Shown: one piece after another, positions 46,111 to 57,932 of the stretch
How the letters are laid out: the number at the start of each line of letters is the position of its first letter
How positions within the stretch are numbered: the first letter of the stretch is position 1
Origin: Arcuatula senhousia
Taxonomy: Eukaryota; Mollusca; Bivalvia; Mytilida; Mytilidae
Assembly (NCBI GenBank): GCA_963971305.1
Contig: OZ020306.1
Coordinates: 69,103,022-69,167,021, forward strand
Length of the DNA: 64,000 bases
Reading direction: 5' to 3'
The notes under the pieces: generated by a model
Database searches by the model: none
What the model was told of the DNA's origin: nothing
The model's input: only the letters and a program-made list of their open reading frames with translations
Made by a program: the position numbers and the translations under genes

Positions 46111-47824
46111 AAAGAAGCATAAAGTTCTTATATTTACAAACATCTGCTAACGTTGTAATTTTACTAGGTGTGCCCCTTTGATATACTAAAAAATCGAGCT
46201 TGTACATGTTTACATGTATAAACTAAGTACTTTATATATTTAACCCGAACCACTTTGAAATAAGCACAAATGAGACATGTGTTTATACATAAGTTACATA
46301 TGAAGTAGCTGTTCATCTTTGTGCGGTTTGCCATAACTAAATAAAATGTGTCTACAACTCCTACCGTCGACATTACGACTGCTAAGGGTGTGACATGAAT
46401 ACAGCATTACAATCAAGCAAGACCTTTTGACAAATCGTCTTGTTACATCTGAGACGAGAGGCCTGACAGAGTTTTTTGCCCGGTACCTCAAATTATTGTT
46501 GCTCTTTCTCTTTTCCTATTTTCGGGCCTATTTTTTTCAATATCCCAACTTTTATTTTCTTTTTATCCCTTTTCCAATTTTAAACTTTTGGAATCATTTT
46601 TCTCCTATCCTAATTTCGTGTCACCCTCCCTCTTTCTTAGACAAACATGTGATCTATGGACCTGCTAGATTACACAAATTTATACAAAAATAATCATTAA
46701 ATGTCTACTTAATTCAGAACATTATCTTTAAACAGTAGATATATTCATTCTCATGATGTTTCACACAAAAACATTTCGTAATTTAACTTCAAATCTGAAC
46801 TTGATTTTGTAGTTTAAATGTATCCAGCTTCTTAAATTACGTCGAAACAACTTACCAGTACCACATACGTATGGCTAGGGGAATAGTTACTTGCCAAATG
46901 GAATTTGAACATTCCATATGGCTCATCTTTTCAAAATGTAAAGTACCAAAATTTAGACAAATCAGAAAAAAAATTCAGATTTTACATTTGCGCAGTAATG
47001 GTGGTCTGCAGTTTAGCGAGAGGCTACTAATATCCATAGGATTTCTTAATCAGAAAACGAAGAAGAAAATACATACCTTATTGCCATTGGAAGTACCAAT
47101 GGCGTGGCATTCAAATGTCTGGATTCCGAAATAGCAAGGAAAAAATCAGTCGATACAAAAGAAAACAACACGAAGAAACTTGCAATACAAACCTTCCATT
47201 TAGCATCACTCTAGTCGAAATGACAGTAAAGTCATGTGATCCTGAAGGATACAAAATCATGAAACAGTGACAACTGTTCTACTAAACAATTAGGTCTTAG
47301 AGCCATCTTCATTTAAGGTTAAACTTGATTAAAATCAAATATGAAAAATGTAACTATCTCCACTGTAGAAAGAAAGTAATGAGTATTCAAATGGGACATA
47401 AGAATAAGTTTGAAAAGGACAAGTAAATAATAAGTGGACATAAAAAACAAGAAAAATTACTAGTATACGGCATAACAGAAAGCGAAAAATATAACGAAAC
47501 TTCTCACGAAAAACTTAATCGCTAACAGCAACTCGAACTTAAGTCACACCGAAAGTAAACTACATTGTTTGGTAACTCATAACAATATAAGAACCTTTCA
47601 TACAGGGCTCAAATTCTACAGAATTTTGATGTCTGAAAATGCATAAAAATACTTGGTTAATACAATTTAGGGAGATTTGTAGTCAATTTGCCAACCTGAA
47701 ATAAACTTCTACTATTGTAAGCAAAAACAAAGGTATACTTTAAAAATACGACGCGTGATCGAAGCGGATGCAGTTCAGCTTACATTTCTGATATGAAAGT
47801 TTGAAGTCGCTAGAGAATTAAAAC
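46111..47824. other. No gene seen
   Basis: Short open frames at 46.2-47.1 kb have no recognisable domain or splice context. A weak R2-like trace may exist near 47150-47240. Confidence 0.4.
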
Positions 47825-49008
47825 AAAATACAAATGACAACAAAGTTCCAGACAATAAATTTTGCTACGCCTGACGCGCGTTTCGTCTATTCAAGACTCA
47901 TCAGAGGCGCTCTACCAAAAATATTGAAAATGCCAAACACTACATGAATATGAAGAGCATAGAACAATAAAACCAAAAATACCAAAACTGGGCAACCAAT
48001 TTATTACTAAGATAATCAATCTATGTCTGGTGTAGGAAGAACCTTAGGGTTTAGACAATTTTGAAATTTAGACGGATAATTTAAAGCTTTGATGTTTTCT
48101 CCAACTCAAAAGTGTTGGTGCCGGAGCGGGCTAACCTCGGGGAATTAAAACTCCACCAGCAGTGCTAACCTTCACGTGTGTTCGAAATACAAATGACAAC
48201 AAAGTTCCAGACAATAAATTTTGCTACGCCTGACGCGCGTTTCGTCTATTCAAGACTCATCAGAGGCGCTCTACCAAAAATATTGAAAATGCCAAACACT
48301 ACATGAATATGAAGAGCATAGAACAATAAAACCAAAAATACCAAAACTGGGCAACCAATTTATTACTAAGATAATCAACCTATGTCTGGTGTAGGAAGAA
48401 CCTTAGGGTTTAGACAATTTTGAAATTTAGACGGATAATTTAAAGCTTTGATGTTTTCTCCAACTCAAAAGTGTTGGTGCCGGAGCGGGCTAACCTCGGG
48501 GAATTAAAACTCCACCAGCAGTGCTAACCTTCACGTGTGTTCGAAATACAAATGACAACAAAGTTCCAGACAATAAATTTTGCTACGCCTGACGCGCGTT
48601 TCGTCTATTCAAGACTCATCAGAGGCGCTCTACCAAAAATATTGAAAATGCCAAACACTACATGAATATGAAGAGCATAGAACAATAAAACCAAAAATAC
48701 CAAAACTGGGCAACCAATTTATTACTAAGATAATCAACCTATGTCTGGTGTAGGAAGAACATTAGGGTTTAGACAATTTTGAAATTTAGACGGATAATTT
48801 AAAGCTTTGATGTTTTCTCCAACTCAAAAGTGTTGGTGCCGGAGCGGGCTAACCTCGGGGAATTAAAACTCCACCAGCAGTGCTAACCTTCACGTGTGTT
48901 CGAAATACAAATGACAACAAAGTTCCAGACAATAAATTTTGCTACGCCTGACGCGCGTTTCGTCTATTCAAGACTCATCAGAGGCGCTCTACCAAAAATA
49001 TTGAAAAT
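47825..49008 (+). repeat. 359-bp tandem array of repeat R1, about 3.3 units
   Basis: The AAATGACAACAAAGTTCCAG block recurs at 47831, 48190, 48549 and 48908, so the period is exactly 359 bp in all three intervals. Units differ by only a few substitutions. Each carries GCTACGCCTGACGCGCGTTT, CGTCTATTCAAGACTCATC, GGTGTAGGAAGAACCTTAGG-like and GGTGCCGGAGCGGGCTAACC blocks. The fourth unit is cut off after ATATTGAAAATG. Related single or dimeric copies lie at 2195, 29395, 53903, 54390 and 62085. Confidence 0.9.
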
Positions 49009-50508
49009 GTTAATACAGTGTTATTATTCTCTTGAGTACCAGCACACCCAAATTCAACGTTTTGTCATAAACATCTTTACACTGTACCTAACATAGTTAA
49101 TATTACATGAAAAACTAGACCAACAACACATTTTTGCCATCTATCAATAAAAACTTATATGTTTTAATACATCCTCGTTAATCGGCTGCCAACCTTAAAG
49201 GTATTTGAAAAGAAATTGTAAACGGCGTAGTTTTTCTCCGTCAAAAGGAATATTATATTTATGGTAATTCACACATGTAAAATAATAGTTTTATTTATTT
49301 TATGAATATTAATACAAAATTTAAGGCTCGATATGTCATGGGCGTTCGCTTAAGTTCTTGTCACCATCTACTATTTACACGAAAAGCTATCATTAATTCT
49401 TTGGTTATAGTTTCGCATTTCATCCGAAACAACGTCTTCTAATAAAGAAGATGATCTTTTTTGTGACCTCATATATTCTTCAAAATATTGAATTACGTTA
49501 AAGTAAACAAAGTATGTTTTCTTGTCGGTAAGACGAGCACTTGATGTAAAAGAAATAAGAGGCTTCAAGTAGATTTAATATTTTACAAGAAAAAATATAA
49601 AAACATGGTATTATCCTATTAAATTTACTTTGCTTTAGGGTGGTGAATGTGATCGCTGTCAGTGTATTCCAACATCAGTCTAATAAGAAAACACATAAAT
49701 ACTATTTTAAAGCCATCATTTTACTATCTTTTCCATCAAATTTAATAAAATTAATTTTAACCTTGGGTATAGGCTGTCGTCCTTTTGTGCTAGTCCAACT
49801 TGTCGTGTATTATAATGAGGTTTTAATACTCCAATCTCGGATTAAACCCATTAATAAACTAAATAGTATGACAAGAAATTAAACACTTATATAATAGCAT
49901 AATAAAATATAATTCTGAAAGTTTTGATAAAGACCACCAGAAAAGATTTGATTCTGACATTAATGCATTAGATGCTCTTATTATCCATAGATATTCTATT
50001 CGTTCGTAAAAAATGTAGAATTTTCTAACTGTTTGGTTCTGTACGTGATGTTTAAGTTGTTATTTAAGTTTGGATTTTTTGAAAACATAGAAAATACTAA
50101 AAAAGCTAAAAAGAAACAAAGGAAGATAGGAATGTCTGAGGTCCGATCTCTCAAGGAAAACACACAAAACACAGAGGATGACATCCACAAACAACCAATG
50201 CAAACAGCCTTCAAAAAAGAGATGAACTGACATCTGAGTTATTTTGTGCCACATCTCTTTATTGCGAGTTATGAATTGAGAATGAATAACTGTCGGTCTT
50301 ATTTTGTCATTTTAAAGTGTGTTATTTTAGATATTTACGTTTGCCGTCGCAGTGTCTACTGGTAAGTTTTGGCATTTTCTACGAAAGTCGAGAATCAAAT
50401 GCTTCTGTGGTAACACTCTTGTTCTTAACCTTATTTGGACTTGTCTTGTGACTACCATAACAGACCGCTTGTCTACCTTTTAAGTTCTTCAAGTTTGGCA
50501 AGAGCTGA
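49009..50508. other. No supported gene
   Basis: Two frames look faintly protein-like: minus 49371-49568 and plus 50033-50230, the latter ending in a Lys/Glu/Gln-rich tail. Neither has a domain, a clear splice context or an ATG with flanking evidence. Confidence 0.4.
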
Positions 50509-50516
50509 GTTGTATA

Positions 50517-51103
50517 TCAAAGGAGAAGAGCCACGAAGGCCTTAAATCGGCCCGGTATTTTCACTATTTTTTCAACTACTATAAATTGTAAAAAAAATAA
50601 CTTAAATATGTTAAGGTATGGACAAACTTTTCATATCTGTAAGATTTAGCAAAATATTTACACCACAGGTTTAGCCTTGAGACTTTAAACTGGCCATAAA
50701 TTTGAAAATTCCTCATTTTTCACACATTTTCACTGGTTTCTCTGCATATTTCGTCAAAATTAGTATTGGCCACATTCCTCGACCATCGTAATTTTTTGAT
50801 AATTTATTTAAAGTATCATAATACACATTTCTATCACAAAATAATTTTGGTCGACAGGTGTGGCCCATTTCATATTCATCGATTTATACATGAAAACCAA
50901 GGAAAACTGTCACAAATTGTAATTTTTCACAAAATAGTCTATTTTTCACCTCTCTGTTCTCATTATTGATAAATTATTGAAGGAAAAAGTATTAAAATTC
51001 ATGAAATATAAAGACTAATGAACATTTATGCAGCAGCTATAAGCAGATTTATTAAAGTTGAATTTTTGGGCCATTTTGTGGCCTTCGTGGCTCTACTCCT
51101 TTC
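50517..51103. mobile_element. MITE with AAAGGAG ends and 8-bp target duplication
   Basis: The left end TCAAAGGAGAAGAGCCACGA and the inward right end GAAAGGAGTAGAGCCACGAA are inverted repeats extending about 25 bp. The octamer GTTGTATA flanks both sides exactly (50509-50516 and 51104-51111). An 8-bp duplication points to a hAT-like source transposase. The body is AT-rich and non-coding. Confidence 0.85.
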
Positions 51104-51111
51104 GTTGTATA

Positions 51112-52153
51112 GTGTTATATCGTCTTTCAAATAATGTACCGTTGAATTGCCTTCTCGATGTTTTAATGGATAATAAAAAAGGATGCTTTTTTCCTTCAAG
51201 TTACATAAGTTACATCCTCACGATTGTCTAGACTAAGTTGAATGTTAATTAATGTTTCGGTTGTTGTTTGGTTTTCTGCATCTTTTCACGTATCTCCCGT
51301 GTTAATTGATCGTTTGAGAGTTTCAGTATTTATCTACAAAGCCAATGCGTTCACAAGACCACAGAAAAGATAACAAGCAACAATTATCACAGAATGGGAA
51401 AAAAATAATTAGGTTAGAATGATTTTAAACAAAACGTTAAATCATTTTTGTGTTTATTAACTTCAAATTACTTGTATATCTTAATATTACTTTATACTTT
51501 ATACTTTAATTTTAATGCATACTTTAATATTAGCTTTAATATTAACATTTTTTTTTAATGGCAATTACATAAAAAATGAAATCTTGTCGATATCTTTGAT
51601 TCTATTATCTACGCGTTGGTCAATATTATTTGCACATTTTGCAACGAAATCGGAGCGTGGTACATGTATGTATCATCTAATCCCTCATCAAATAAAATCC
51701 TAATCGAAAACACGAAACAATCACCCAATTTTTAAATTCAAATAATCATCCTTAAGTCAAGTTTTCCTTTAGCTTAAAGCAATGGCCAAACACGGCGAAA
51801 TGTTTGGACTTTTTCGGTGATTAATATTTTTGTGACAACCAAGTTTTTGGTGAAGGGCCTAAACATGCTACTTGAAAGTGTCGGTTGTAAAACCACACAG
51901 ATAATTCACTTATCAATTCGTTCGATTTAAATTAAACTTGGCATAATTGTTTTTCTTTGCTATTTGGTGTTGACTATACATTAATACATGCGACTGTTTG
52001 CCGAAAAGACCAACAGCGGTTTAAATGATGTTTTGGTTTATTTGGACTTGTAGTTTGACCTGATTTGAATTTGATATGAACTTATATTTTTCATGAAAAA
52101 GAACACAAAAAACGGGATGAGAAAGCACGGCTAAATCTATATATTTCCTCTCC
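51112..52153. other. No gene seen
   Basis: AT-rich spacer with no recognised features. Confidence 0.5.
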
Positions 52154-52156
52154 TTA

Positions 52157-52420
52157 GGGTCCAACCAGTTAACTTGAAGAAGGAGGTTCGCTTTCTTTTG
52201 GTCTGGCCTAAAAAAAATTCCTTGCAGAGGAAATATTTAAATATTTTTAAAAGCATTGTTCCATATCCATGGTAGAAATCCTTCAGAATATTATTTTCTG
52301 AACCTTTGCTGTCAAAATATATATATTTTTTCATGAAAAATCAGATTCGAATATTTTATAGAAAAAAAAACCAAGCCCCTCCACTCCCCCCCCGCCCTTT
52401 CAAGTTAAATGGTCGGTCCC
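52157..52420. mobile_element. GGGACCGACCATTTAA MITE, TTA target duplication
   Basis: The left end GGGTCCAACCAGTTAACTTG and the right end CAAGTTAAATGGTCGGTCCC are flanked by TTA at 52154-52156 and 52421-52423. Same family as 17577-17864 and 54549-54830. Confidence 0.75.
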
Positions 52421-52423
52421 TTA

Positions 52424-53340
52424 TAAATGGAACATTAAATAAATACATAATAGTTGTAGACATTATAAATAATATAATTTTTTTTAACTCAAGGAAGTAA
52501 AATTTTTTAGATAAATGTATATCTGAAATGACTGCACGTATGCTAGTATACGTAGAAGAAAGATACATGTAGCATAAAAAGTCTGACCCAGTATTTAAAC
52601 ATTTTTTTAAATTGTTTTTGAAGATAAATATCATAAAAAAGGATGGATCGTGAAATAAAATACCCTTGTATATATTTTTACTCTTGTTAAAACATAATTA
52701 CAAGCTAGAGATGGAAAATGTTGTGGCTTTTAATTTTCTGATTCTAAATCGCGATTATGAAAAGTAAAGCTATGTTTCTTAACAATCATATATTAATTTG
52801 ATTAATCGCATTTTTACAACACCCTAATTTTTAAAAGTACATTTTTAATATTTCATAAAAAACACATTTTTCATTTTTTTCTTAACAAAATTATCTTGTA
52901 AAGATCTGCGTTGTATTCTTCTAATTGAATGGAAAACGGGACAGTTTAAGAGATCATTCTTTTCCTTAAACTAAGCGTGCTAATGTACATTTGTAGATTA
53001 AAAATGTGAGAGTTTTACATTTAAGCAGCGGAACCCTATATCAGAGAAAAGAATATGAAGTGGTGTGTTTGTGTGTGGGTTAAGGTTTAACGCGCTTTTC
53101 GACGCAACTGTGCCATATTGGGCGGTCAGTTTGAACAGTGGAGGAACCCGGAGTCCCCGGAGCAAACCATCAACCTTAGGCAGGTAACTGACAAACCTTA
53201 TCAAAACAGGTGGGGAGTTCCCGTTTTTTGTAAATATCAAGCGGGATTCGAAATCCATGCACCCAAGACATGATCGGCTATTGATCAATAGTGCACATGT
53301 GGTATTTAAACCAGCAACTTAGACCACTCGGCCACCCAAG
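52424..53340. other. No gene seen
   Basis: AT-rich, then a more mixed block (53040-53340) with TTTAACGCGCTTTTCGACGC that may be another dispersed repeat, though I see no second copy in this window. Confidence 0.4.
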
Positions 53341-53344
53341 GCTC

Positions 53345-53785
53345 CACAATGAAGTGGAAAGGACGATAAAATGAACATGAAATGATGATGAAGAGGAAAG
53401 GGTTATAAAATGAACATGAGATGACGATGAAGAGGAAAAGGTGATTAAATGTACATTGGATGGTGATGAATAGGAAAGGGTAATAAAATGAACATGAAAT
53501 GATGATGATGAGGAAAGGGTAATAAAATGAACATGAAATGATGAGGAGGAGGAAAGGGTAATAAAATGAACATGAAATGATGATGAGGAGGAAAAGGTGA
53601 TTAAACGTACATTGGATGGTGATGAATAGGAAAAGGTGATAAAATGAACATTAAATGATGATGATGAGGAAAGGGTAATAAAATGAACATGAAATGATGA
53701 TGAAAAGGTAATAAAATGAACATGAAATGATGATGATGAGGAAAGGGTAATAAAATGAACATGAAATGACGTTGAAGTGCATGAA
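53345..53785. repeat. Minisatellite derived from an internal R3 block
   Basis: About a dozen units of 36-60 bp built on GATAAAATGAACATGAAATG and GATGATGAGGAAAGG. This block occurs once in each R3 copy (for example 6510-6540 and 55296-55325). The long minus frame rich in Ser/His/Phe is a translation of the repeat and not a gene. Confidence 0.85.
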
Positions 53786-53902
53786 AACAAGACCCATTTG
53801 GGAAATGCACAAGATATAGTCTGCCTCTAGAAATGGAGGGAAGGGTATGCTCTGTACAAACTGTACAACCTCCAAGGTTTCTACTTTAAGTTTTTCAATG
53901 CA

Positions 53903-54075
53903 AAAGTATTATTTGGTGCCGAAGCGGGCTAACTTCGGGGAAGTAAAGTATTATTTGGTGCCGGAGCGGGCTAACCTCGGGAAAATAAAGTATAATTTGG
54001 TGCCGGAGCGGGCTAACCTCGGGGAATTAAAGTATTATTTGGTATCGAAGCGGGCTAACCTCGGGGAATAAAACC
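53903..54075 (+). repeat. 42-bp tandem array from the end of repeat R1
   Basis: Four units of GGTGCCGGAGCGGGCTAACC plus TCGGGGAA...TAAAGTATTATTT, spaced exactly 42 bp (53915, 53957, 53999, 54041). They are followed by the R1 terminus AAAACCCCACCAGTAGCGCT. Confidence 0.85.
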
Positions 54076-54384
54076 CCACCAGTAGCGCTAACCACCAAGG
54101 ATGTTAGAAATGAAAATTACAACAAAGACTTTTTTTTAGATTCATCAAATGCCATTCACTAAAAATAACATACACAAATTCTAGATCATTAACACGCCAA
54201 TATATTAGTCTCTATAAAAATGATTATGGCCTTAGATATATGATAATTGCAAGATCTTTCAGAATAATGAAAGTTTGTGTAAAGTTTGAAATTATGATTA
54301 ATCTAAGATTTTTCCTACCCAATGCATAGGTGTATCTCATAGTCATAATTTGAGTTTTAATTGGTTCTATTGGATATGTTCTGT

Positions 54385-54525
54385 GCTTTTTATATTTATA
54401 TATGATAATGTTTGGCATTTTCAATATTTTGGGCTGAGCGCCTTTGGTGAATCTTTAATAGACGAAACGCGCGTCAGGCGGCCTTGAAATTTGTTGTGTA
54501 GTTTTTGTCGAATATTAATCGGTGG
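54385..54525 (-). repeat. Dispersed repeat R1, inverted fragment
   Basis: TTTTCAATATTTTGGGCTGA and AATAGACGAAACGCGCGTCA are the reverse complement of the R1 start. They sit head to head with the forward R1 remnant at 53903-54110. Confidence 0.7.
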
Positions 54526-54548
54526 TGCATGAAATTTAAAGTTACCTA

Positions 54549-54830
54549 TGAACGGACTATTTAACTTGAAGGGGGGGCTTGGGGTTTTTTTTGTCAGATT
54601 TTTTCCGCGCAGAGCGCAGACAAAATATTTATTTTTCGAAGGCGTCGCGACATTATGATTTTTATTATTAGCATTATTTTATACGACAGAAATCTTAGTA
54701 ATCCTTCTTCAGAATATTTTTTTCTTACCCTCTGATACCAATTTTATTTTTAACTAAAAATAATTTTCAGATTATTTTTTTTCGGAAAAAAAAAACAAGG
54801 CCACTCCGTTCAATTTAAAATGTCTGTCTC
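54549..54830. mobile_element. GGGACCGACCATTTAA MITE, degraded copy
   Basis: The left end ACGGACTATTTAACTTGAAG and the right end CAATTTAAAATGTCTGTCTC are imperfect inverted repeats. The flanks are CTA and TTA, consistent with a decayed 3-bp duplication. Confidence 0.65.
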
Positions 54831-54839
54831 TTAGTCCTT

Positions 54840-55225
54840 ACATTGAAATTTAGCTATATATATAAATGCCGGACATGCAAGTTTCGAGAAGCAAATATAT
54901 GACTCAATTCTAATTATATCGAAATGGACGTTTTTAGATCTAAGAATAATGCTCGCCAATTGCAAGTTGACAAGGCGGAATGTTTTCAATTGTGGATTTT
55001 TGAATTGCTGTTTTATGTACGTATCTCGTATAATTATTTCACATCTATTGGAGTCGATGGTTTGAAGATACGACAATAGGTAAATCATGTTCACCAAGGA
55101 ACCGACGTCCCTGAAATCTGAAATTAGGGGGGGGGGGTTGTGGTGCTTGAGTTTCTACTTATCCTGAATCTGATTTGTGGTTAAAAACATTCTGACACTA
55201 GAGTTGAGGAAAAATATTCTAGAAA
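54840..55225. other. No gene seen
   Basis: AT-rich spacer with one G-run at about 55127. Confidence 0.45.
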
Positions 55226-55227
55226 AG

Positions 55228-55712
55228 GTGAGTGAGTTGTTGTTTTACGCCCGTGCAACGTTATATAGGTTATTTACAGGCGATAAACATGAAAAGGATG
55301 ATAAAATGAACATAAAATGATGATGATAAATGAAATTTGGGGATGGGGTGAGAAACAAAGGACCGGTAAATTTTGAAGAACCACAGGAAAAGGGGAGAGG
55401 TGGGTAGGGGCGGAAAATTTAGCCTATGTGGTGCACTACTTGGTGGTCCACAAAGGGTTCTTTTACGTGCATGGAGCGTGGCACTCTTCACACACGTTGG
55501 CCCACTATGGTCGGCGGTCATCGTTTCCGTATTATAGACCTGACAACCCCCGCGGACGAGGGCTACCCTATTCAGCCACCTAGGGTACACACTTGGTCGC
55601 TCTGTGGGCTGAGCACTGACCCGACGTCAGAATCCCAAGACCCTTAGTCGCCTCTTACGACAAGCTAGGCTCTGCTGCGGGCCTATTCGCCACCCGGGCC
55701 CCGCACGGGACT
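55228..55712 (+). repeat. Dispersed repeat R3, reference full copy
   Basis: The best-preserved copy in the window. It runs from GTGAGTGAGTTGTTGTTTTA and ACGCCCGTGCAACG, through AAACATGAAAAGGATG (the unoccupied equivalent of the foldback insertion site) and AAGGGTTCTTTTACGTGCAT, to GACAAGCTAGGCTCTGCTGC and CCACCCGGGCCCCGCACGGG. It has no polymerase III boxes or tail that would prove it to be a SINE. Confidence 0.8.
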
Positions 55713-57149
55713 TCTAGAAAAGGAGTTATGCCGTATAATATAATAATGATAATGAAAAAAAAATTGTGATGGCGCCTTCAAAAGATAATTTTATTTCCTC
55801 GCTTTGCGTTTTTTTCAGATCGGATATTAAAGCCAAGCCCCTTGCCTTTATGTTGAATGGTCTGTAAAATAGTCGGTACCCTAAATAGTTATTTATTATA
55901 CATGTATGAACCAATTTATGGTACAAATTTTATGTAAGACAAGGCTAACGTAAAATTTTACTTCAATAGTGGAAATATTCAAATCATTGAACAACTGGTT
56001 GTAGACAAATAAAGATATCGAAAAATTTACAATAAAAGCAAACATGCTTAAAAGCAGTTTCAAAATACCACAGAATATGCATACAATGATAAAAATGCTG
56101 AAAACTAGCATTAGTATTTGTAACAATATACTCTGAGTTCACTACAAATTAATAGTTTATCAACAGCGAAAGGTTTGATTTTGAATGAATGTTACATTTG
56201 AATGAGATGCATAAAACAGTATGGTTCAATTGAGATTCGTTCATAAAAATGGTCACAAAATTGTATCCATCAGTTGTATCTATAAATCCAAAATGAAAGA
56301 AAGAAGTTACAATAAGAGAAGTTTAGGAATATGATTTTGGAGGTATTTACTGATCAGTGCCCTGTTTCATAAAGACTTCAAATTTAATAGTTTCCCCTAA
56401 CTCCAAATTTCTCTTAGAATTCCAATATTGAATTTAGGAAATTCTCAACATTTGAACAAATATCCGAGTTGGAATGTTTCATGAAACCCTGCTAAGGACT
56501 CATTATAGAATGGTTATTCGGAACAATAAATAATTCTCTTTTTTGTGTGTCAATTTTGGAAGAATTTTGGAAGAAGCAGGCAAAATACGTGTAATATTAT
56601 ATATAAATAATATAATTTTGTAGAAAATCTAGAAATCCAATTTATTCCAATGTTGCTGCTTTCTTTCTATAATAAACATTTTCTTAATTCAATATTTTTT
56701 TTTAATTTGTCAAATAAAGACAAATTCTTGTCAATGTTCTATGCTTAAACAAAAAATATTTCACATTCTGTAAAAGACATATAAATATTTTTCTGCTGAT
56801 TTTATTTTTCTATTGACCATAAAATAATTTCATTTAAGCCGGTATAAGATAAAAAAAAATGTAACATGCATAATATTGACATTTTCTCAATTAAATTTAA
56901 CAGTTGAAATTGAAAAATTATATATTATTGTCAATTTTTGAATTTTTGGCATATTTGTTTTATGATCTTGTCAAAATGTAACAACAGAAATTACACAAAA
57001 ATCATTTCAATTAATTTTAAAATTTCAATTTAATCTTAAACTAGATCAGCATGTTCTAGATTCATTATCGTTTCATAAAATCGCATTTTGATCGAAAATC
57101 TATAAATTTGAACATCGAACATGAAATTTAATCCTCATATATCATAAAT
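55713..57149. other. AT-rich intergenic DNA upstream of Irx
   Basis: A right-end relic of the GGGACCGACC MITE family lies at about 55820-55880 (GCCAAGCCCCTTGCC, GAATGGTCTGTAAAATAGTC). Otherwise very AT-rich and without features. Confidence 0.45.
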
Positions 57150-57872
57150 TTGAAACTGACATCTGATTAACGGTATTGTCTAACAAGGCCCGTTACATCG
57201 CATTTAATGTAACAATCCTACTTGGTCAGTTTTACAACATGTTTCGGTAATTAGTTTTACCTATTTCGCGGATTCAATTCGGAGTTGACACCTGAAACCC
57301 TCCGGCATTTTATTTTTCAAATGATTATTCGGATAATTAAACCAATGACAACAATGAAATAAATTTACAACTCTTTCAATCACTTATTTATCAATCCCAT
57401 ACGAGGGTTTAATTGATTAATTATATGATAGACACTTTTTAATTTTACAAGAGCAATATCCAGCCGAGGCGTAAGACTTATGCCTAAACCGTCCAATCGG
57501 AACGAGCGAATCAAAATTAAGATCACTTTTCAATACGGTACCTTAACACCTCAAATCAACTTAAAGGCTATAAATCTTAATGTACCCTTATTGTAAAAGG
57601 GGGCGGAGCAAACGTTGTCATCTTATTCTCACCGAAGATTTTATCAAAGAAAAGATAGTGTGAAAATCTGTTCTCATCATTTATCTATTCTCAAACGACC
57701 AATCGACTGTTCAGAAAATTATCACAGGAAACAAATACCCTAATTCAACAAGGGTACATATTCATCTAACCTACTGATAAACAGTTTGTTTTTATTTGTC
57801 TCCGGAAATCAAAATTTACGAACTTTATTGTTTTATGTTGCTGTTATTTGTATTGGTGTAATTGGACTTACC
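57150..57872 (+). promoter_or_regulatory. irx: Candidate Irx promoter/5' UTR region
   Basis: Less AT-extreme than the DNA on its left. It contains two CCAAT boxes (57493-57497 and 57699-57703), a GC box GGGGGCGGAGC (57599-57609), a TCF/LEF-like ATCAAAG (57643-57649) and a homeodomain-type cluster TTTAATTGATTAATTATA near 57408-57425. These are sequence matches only. The transcription start is not visible. Confidence 0.35.
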
Positions 57873-57932
57873 ATGGCGTTTGCTCATCAGTATACCCATG
57901 CGGGTACAGCAGCATCACTTTCTGGCTCTCAG
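57873..57932 (+). CDS. irx: Iroquois homeobox protein, exon 1
   Basis: ATG at 57873 within ACCATGG, a good initiation context. It encodes 20 residues (MAFAHQYTHAGTAASLSGSQ) and ends at a GTAACT donor in phase 0. Nothing in it alone is diagnostic. Its assignment rests on the phase-0 join to the next exon and its position upstream of the homeodomain exon on the same strand. Confidence 0.75.

Noticed and set aside
49371..49568. Protein-like minus-strand frame (YMRSQKRSSSLLEDVV...)
   Set aside because: No start, no splice context and no family match that I can name. It may be a transposon fragment.
50033..50230. Plus-strand frame ending in a Lys/Glu/Gln-rich tail
   Set aside because: A low-complexity basic/acidic tail without domain or exon signals. 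The opposite strand is open as well.
53278..53875. A 170-codon minus-strand Ser/His/Phe-rich frame and overlapping frames
   Set aside because: Direct translation of a minisatellite in several frames, with no gene signals.
53847..54071. Plus-strand 74-codon frame with a 14-residue repeat
   Set aside because: Follows from a 42-bp tandem repeat of an R1 segment. No start context, splice site or homologous domain.
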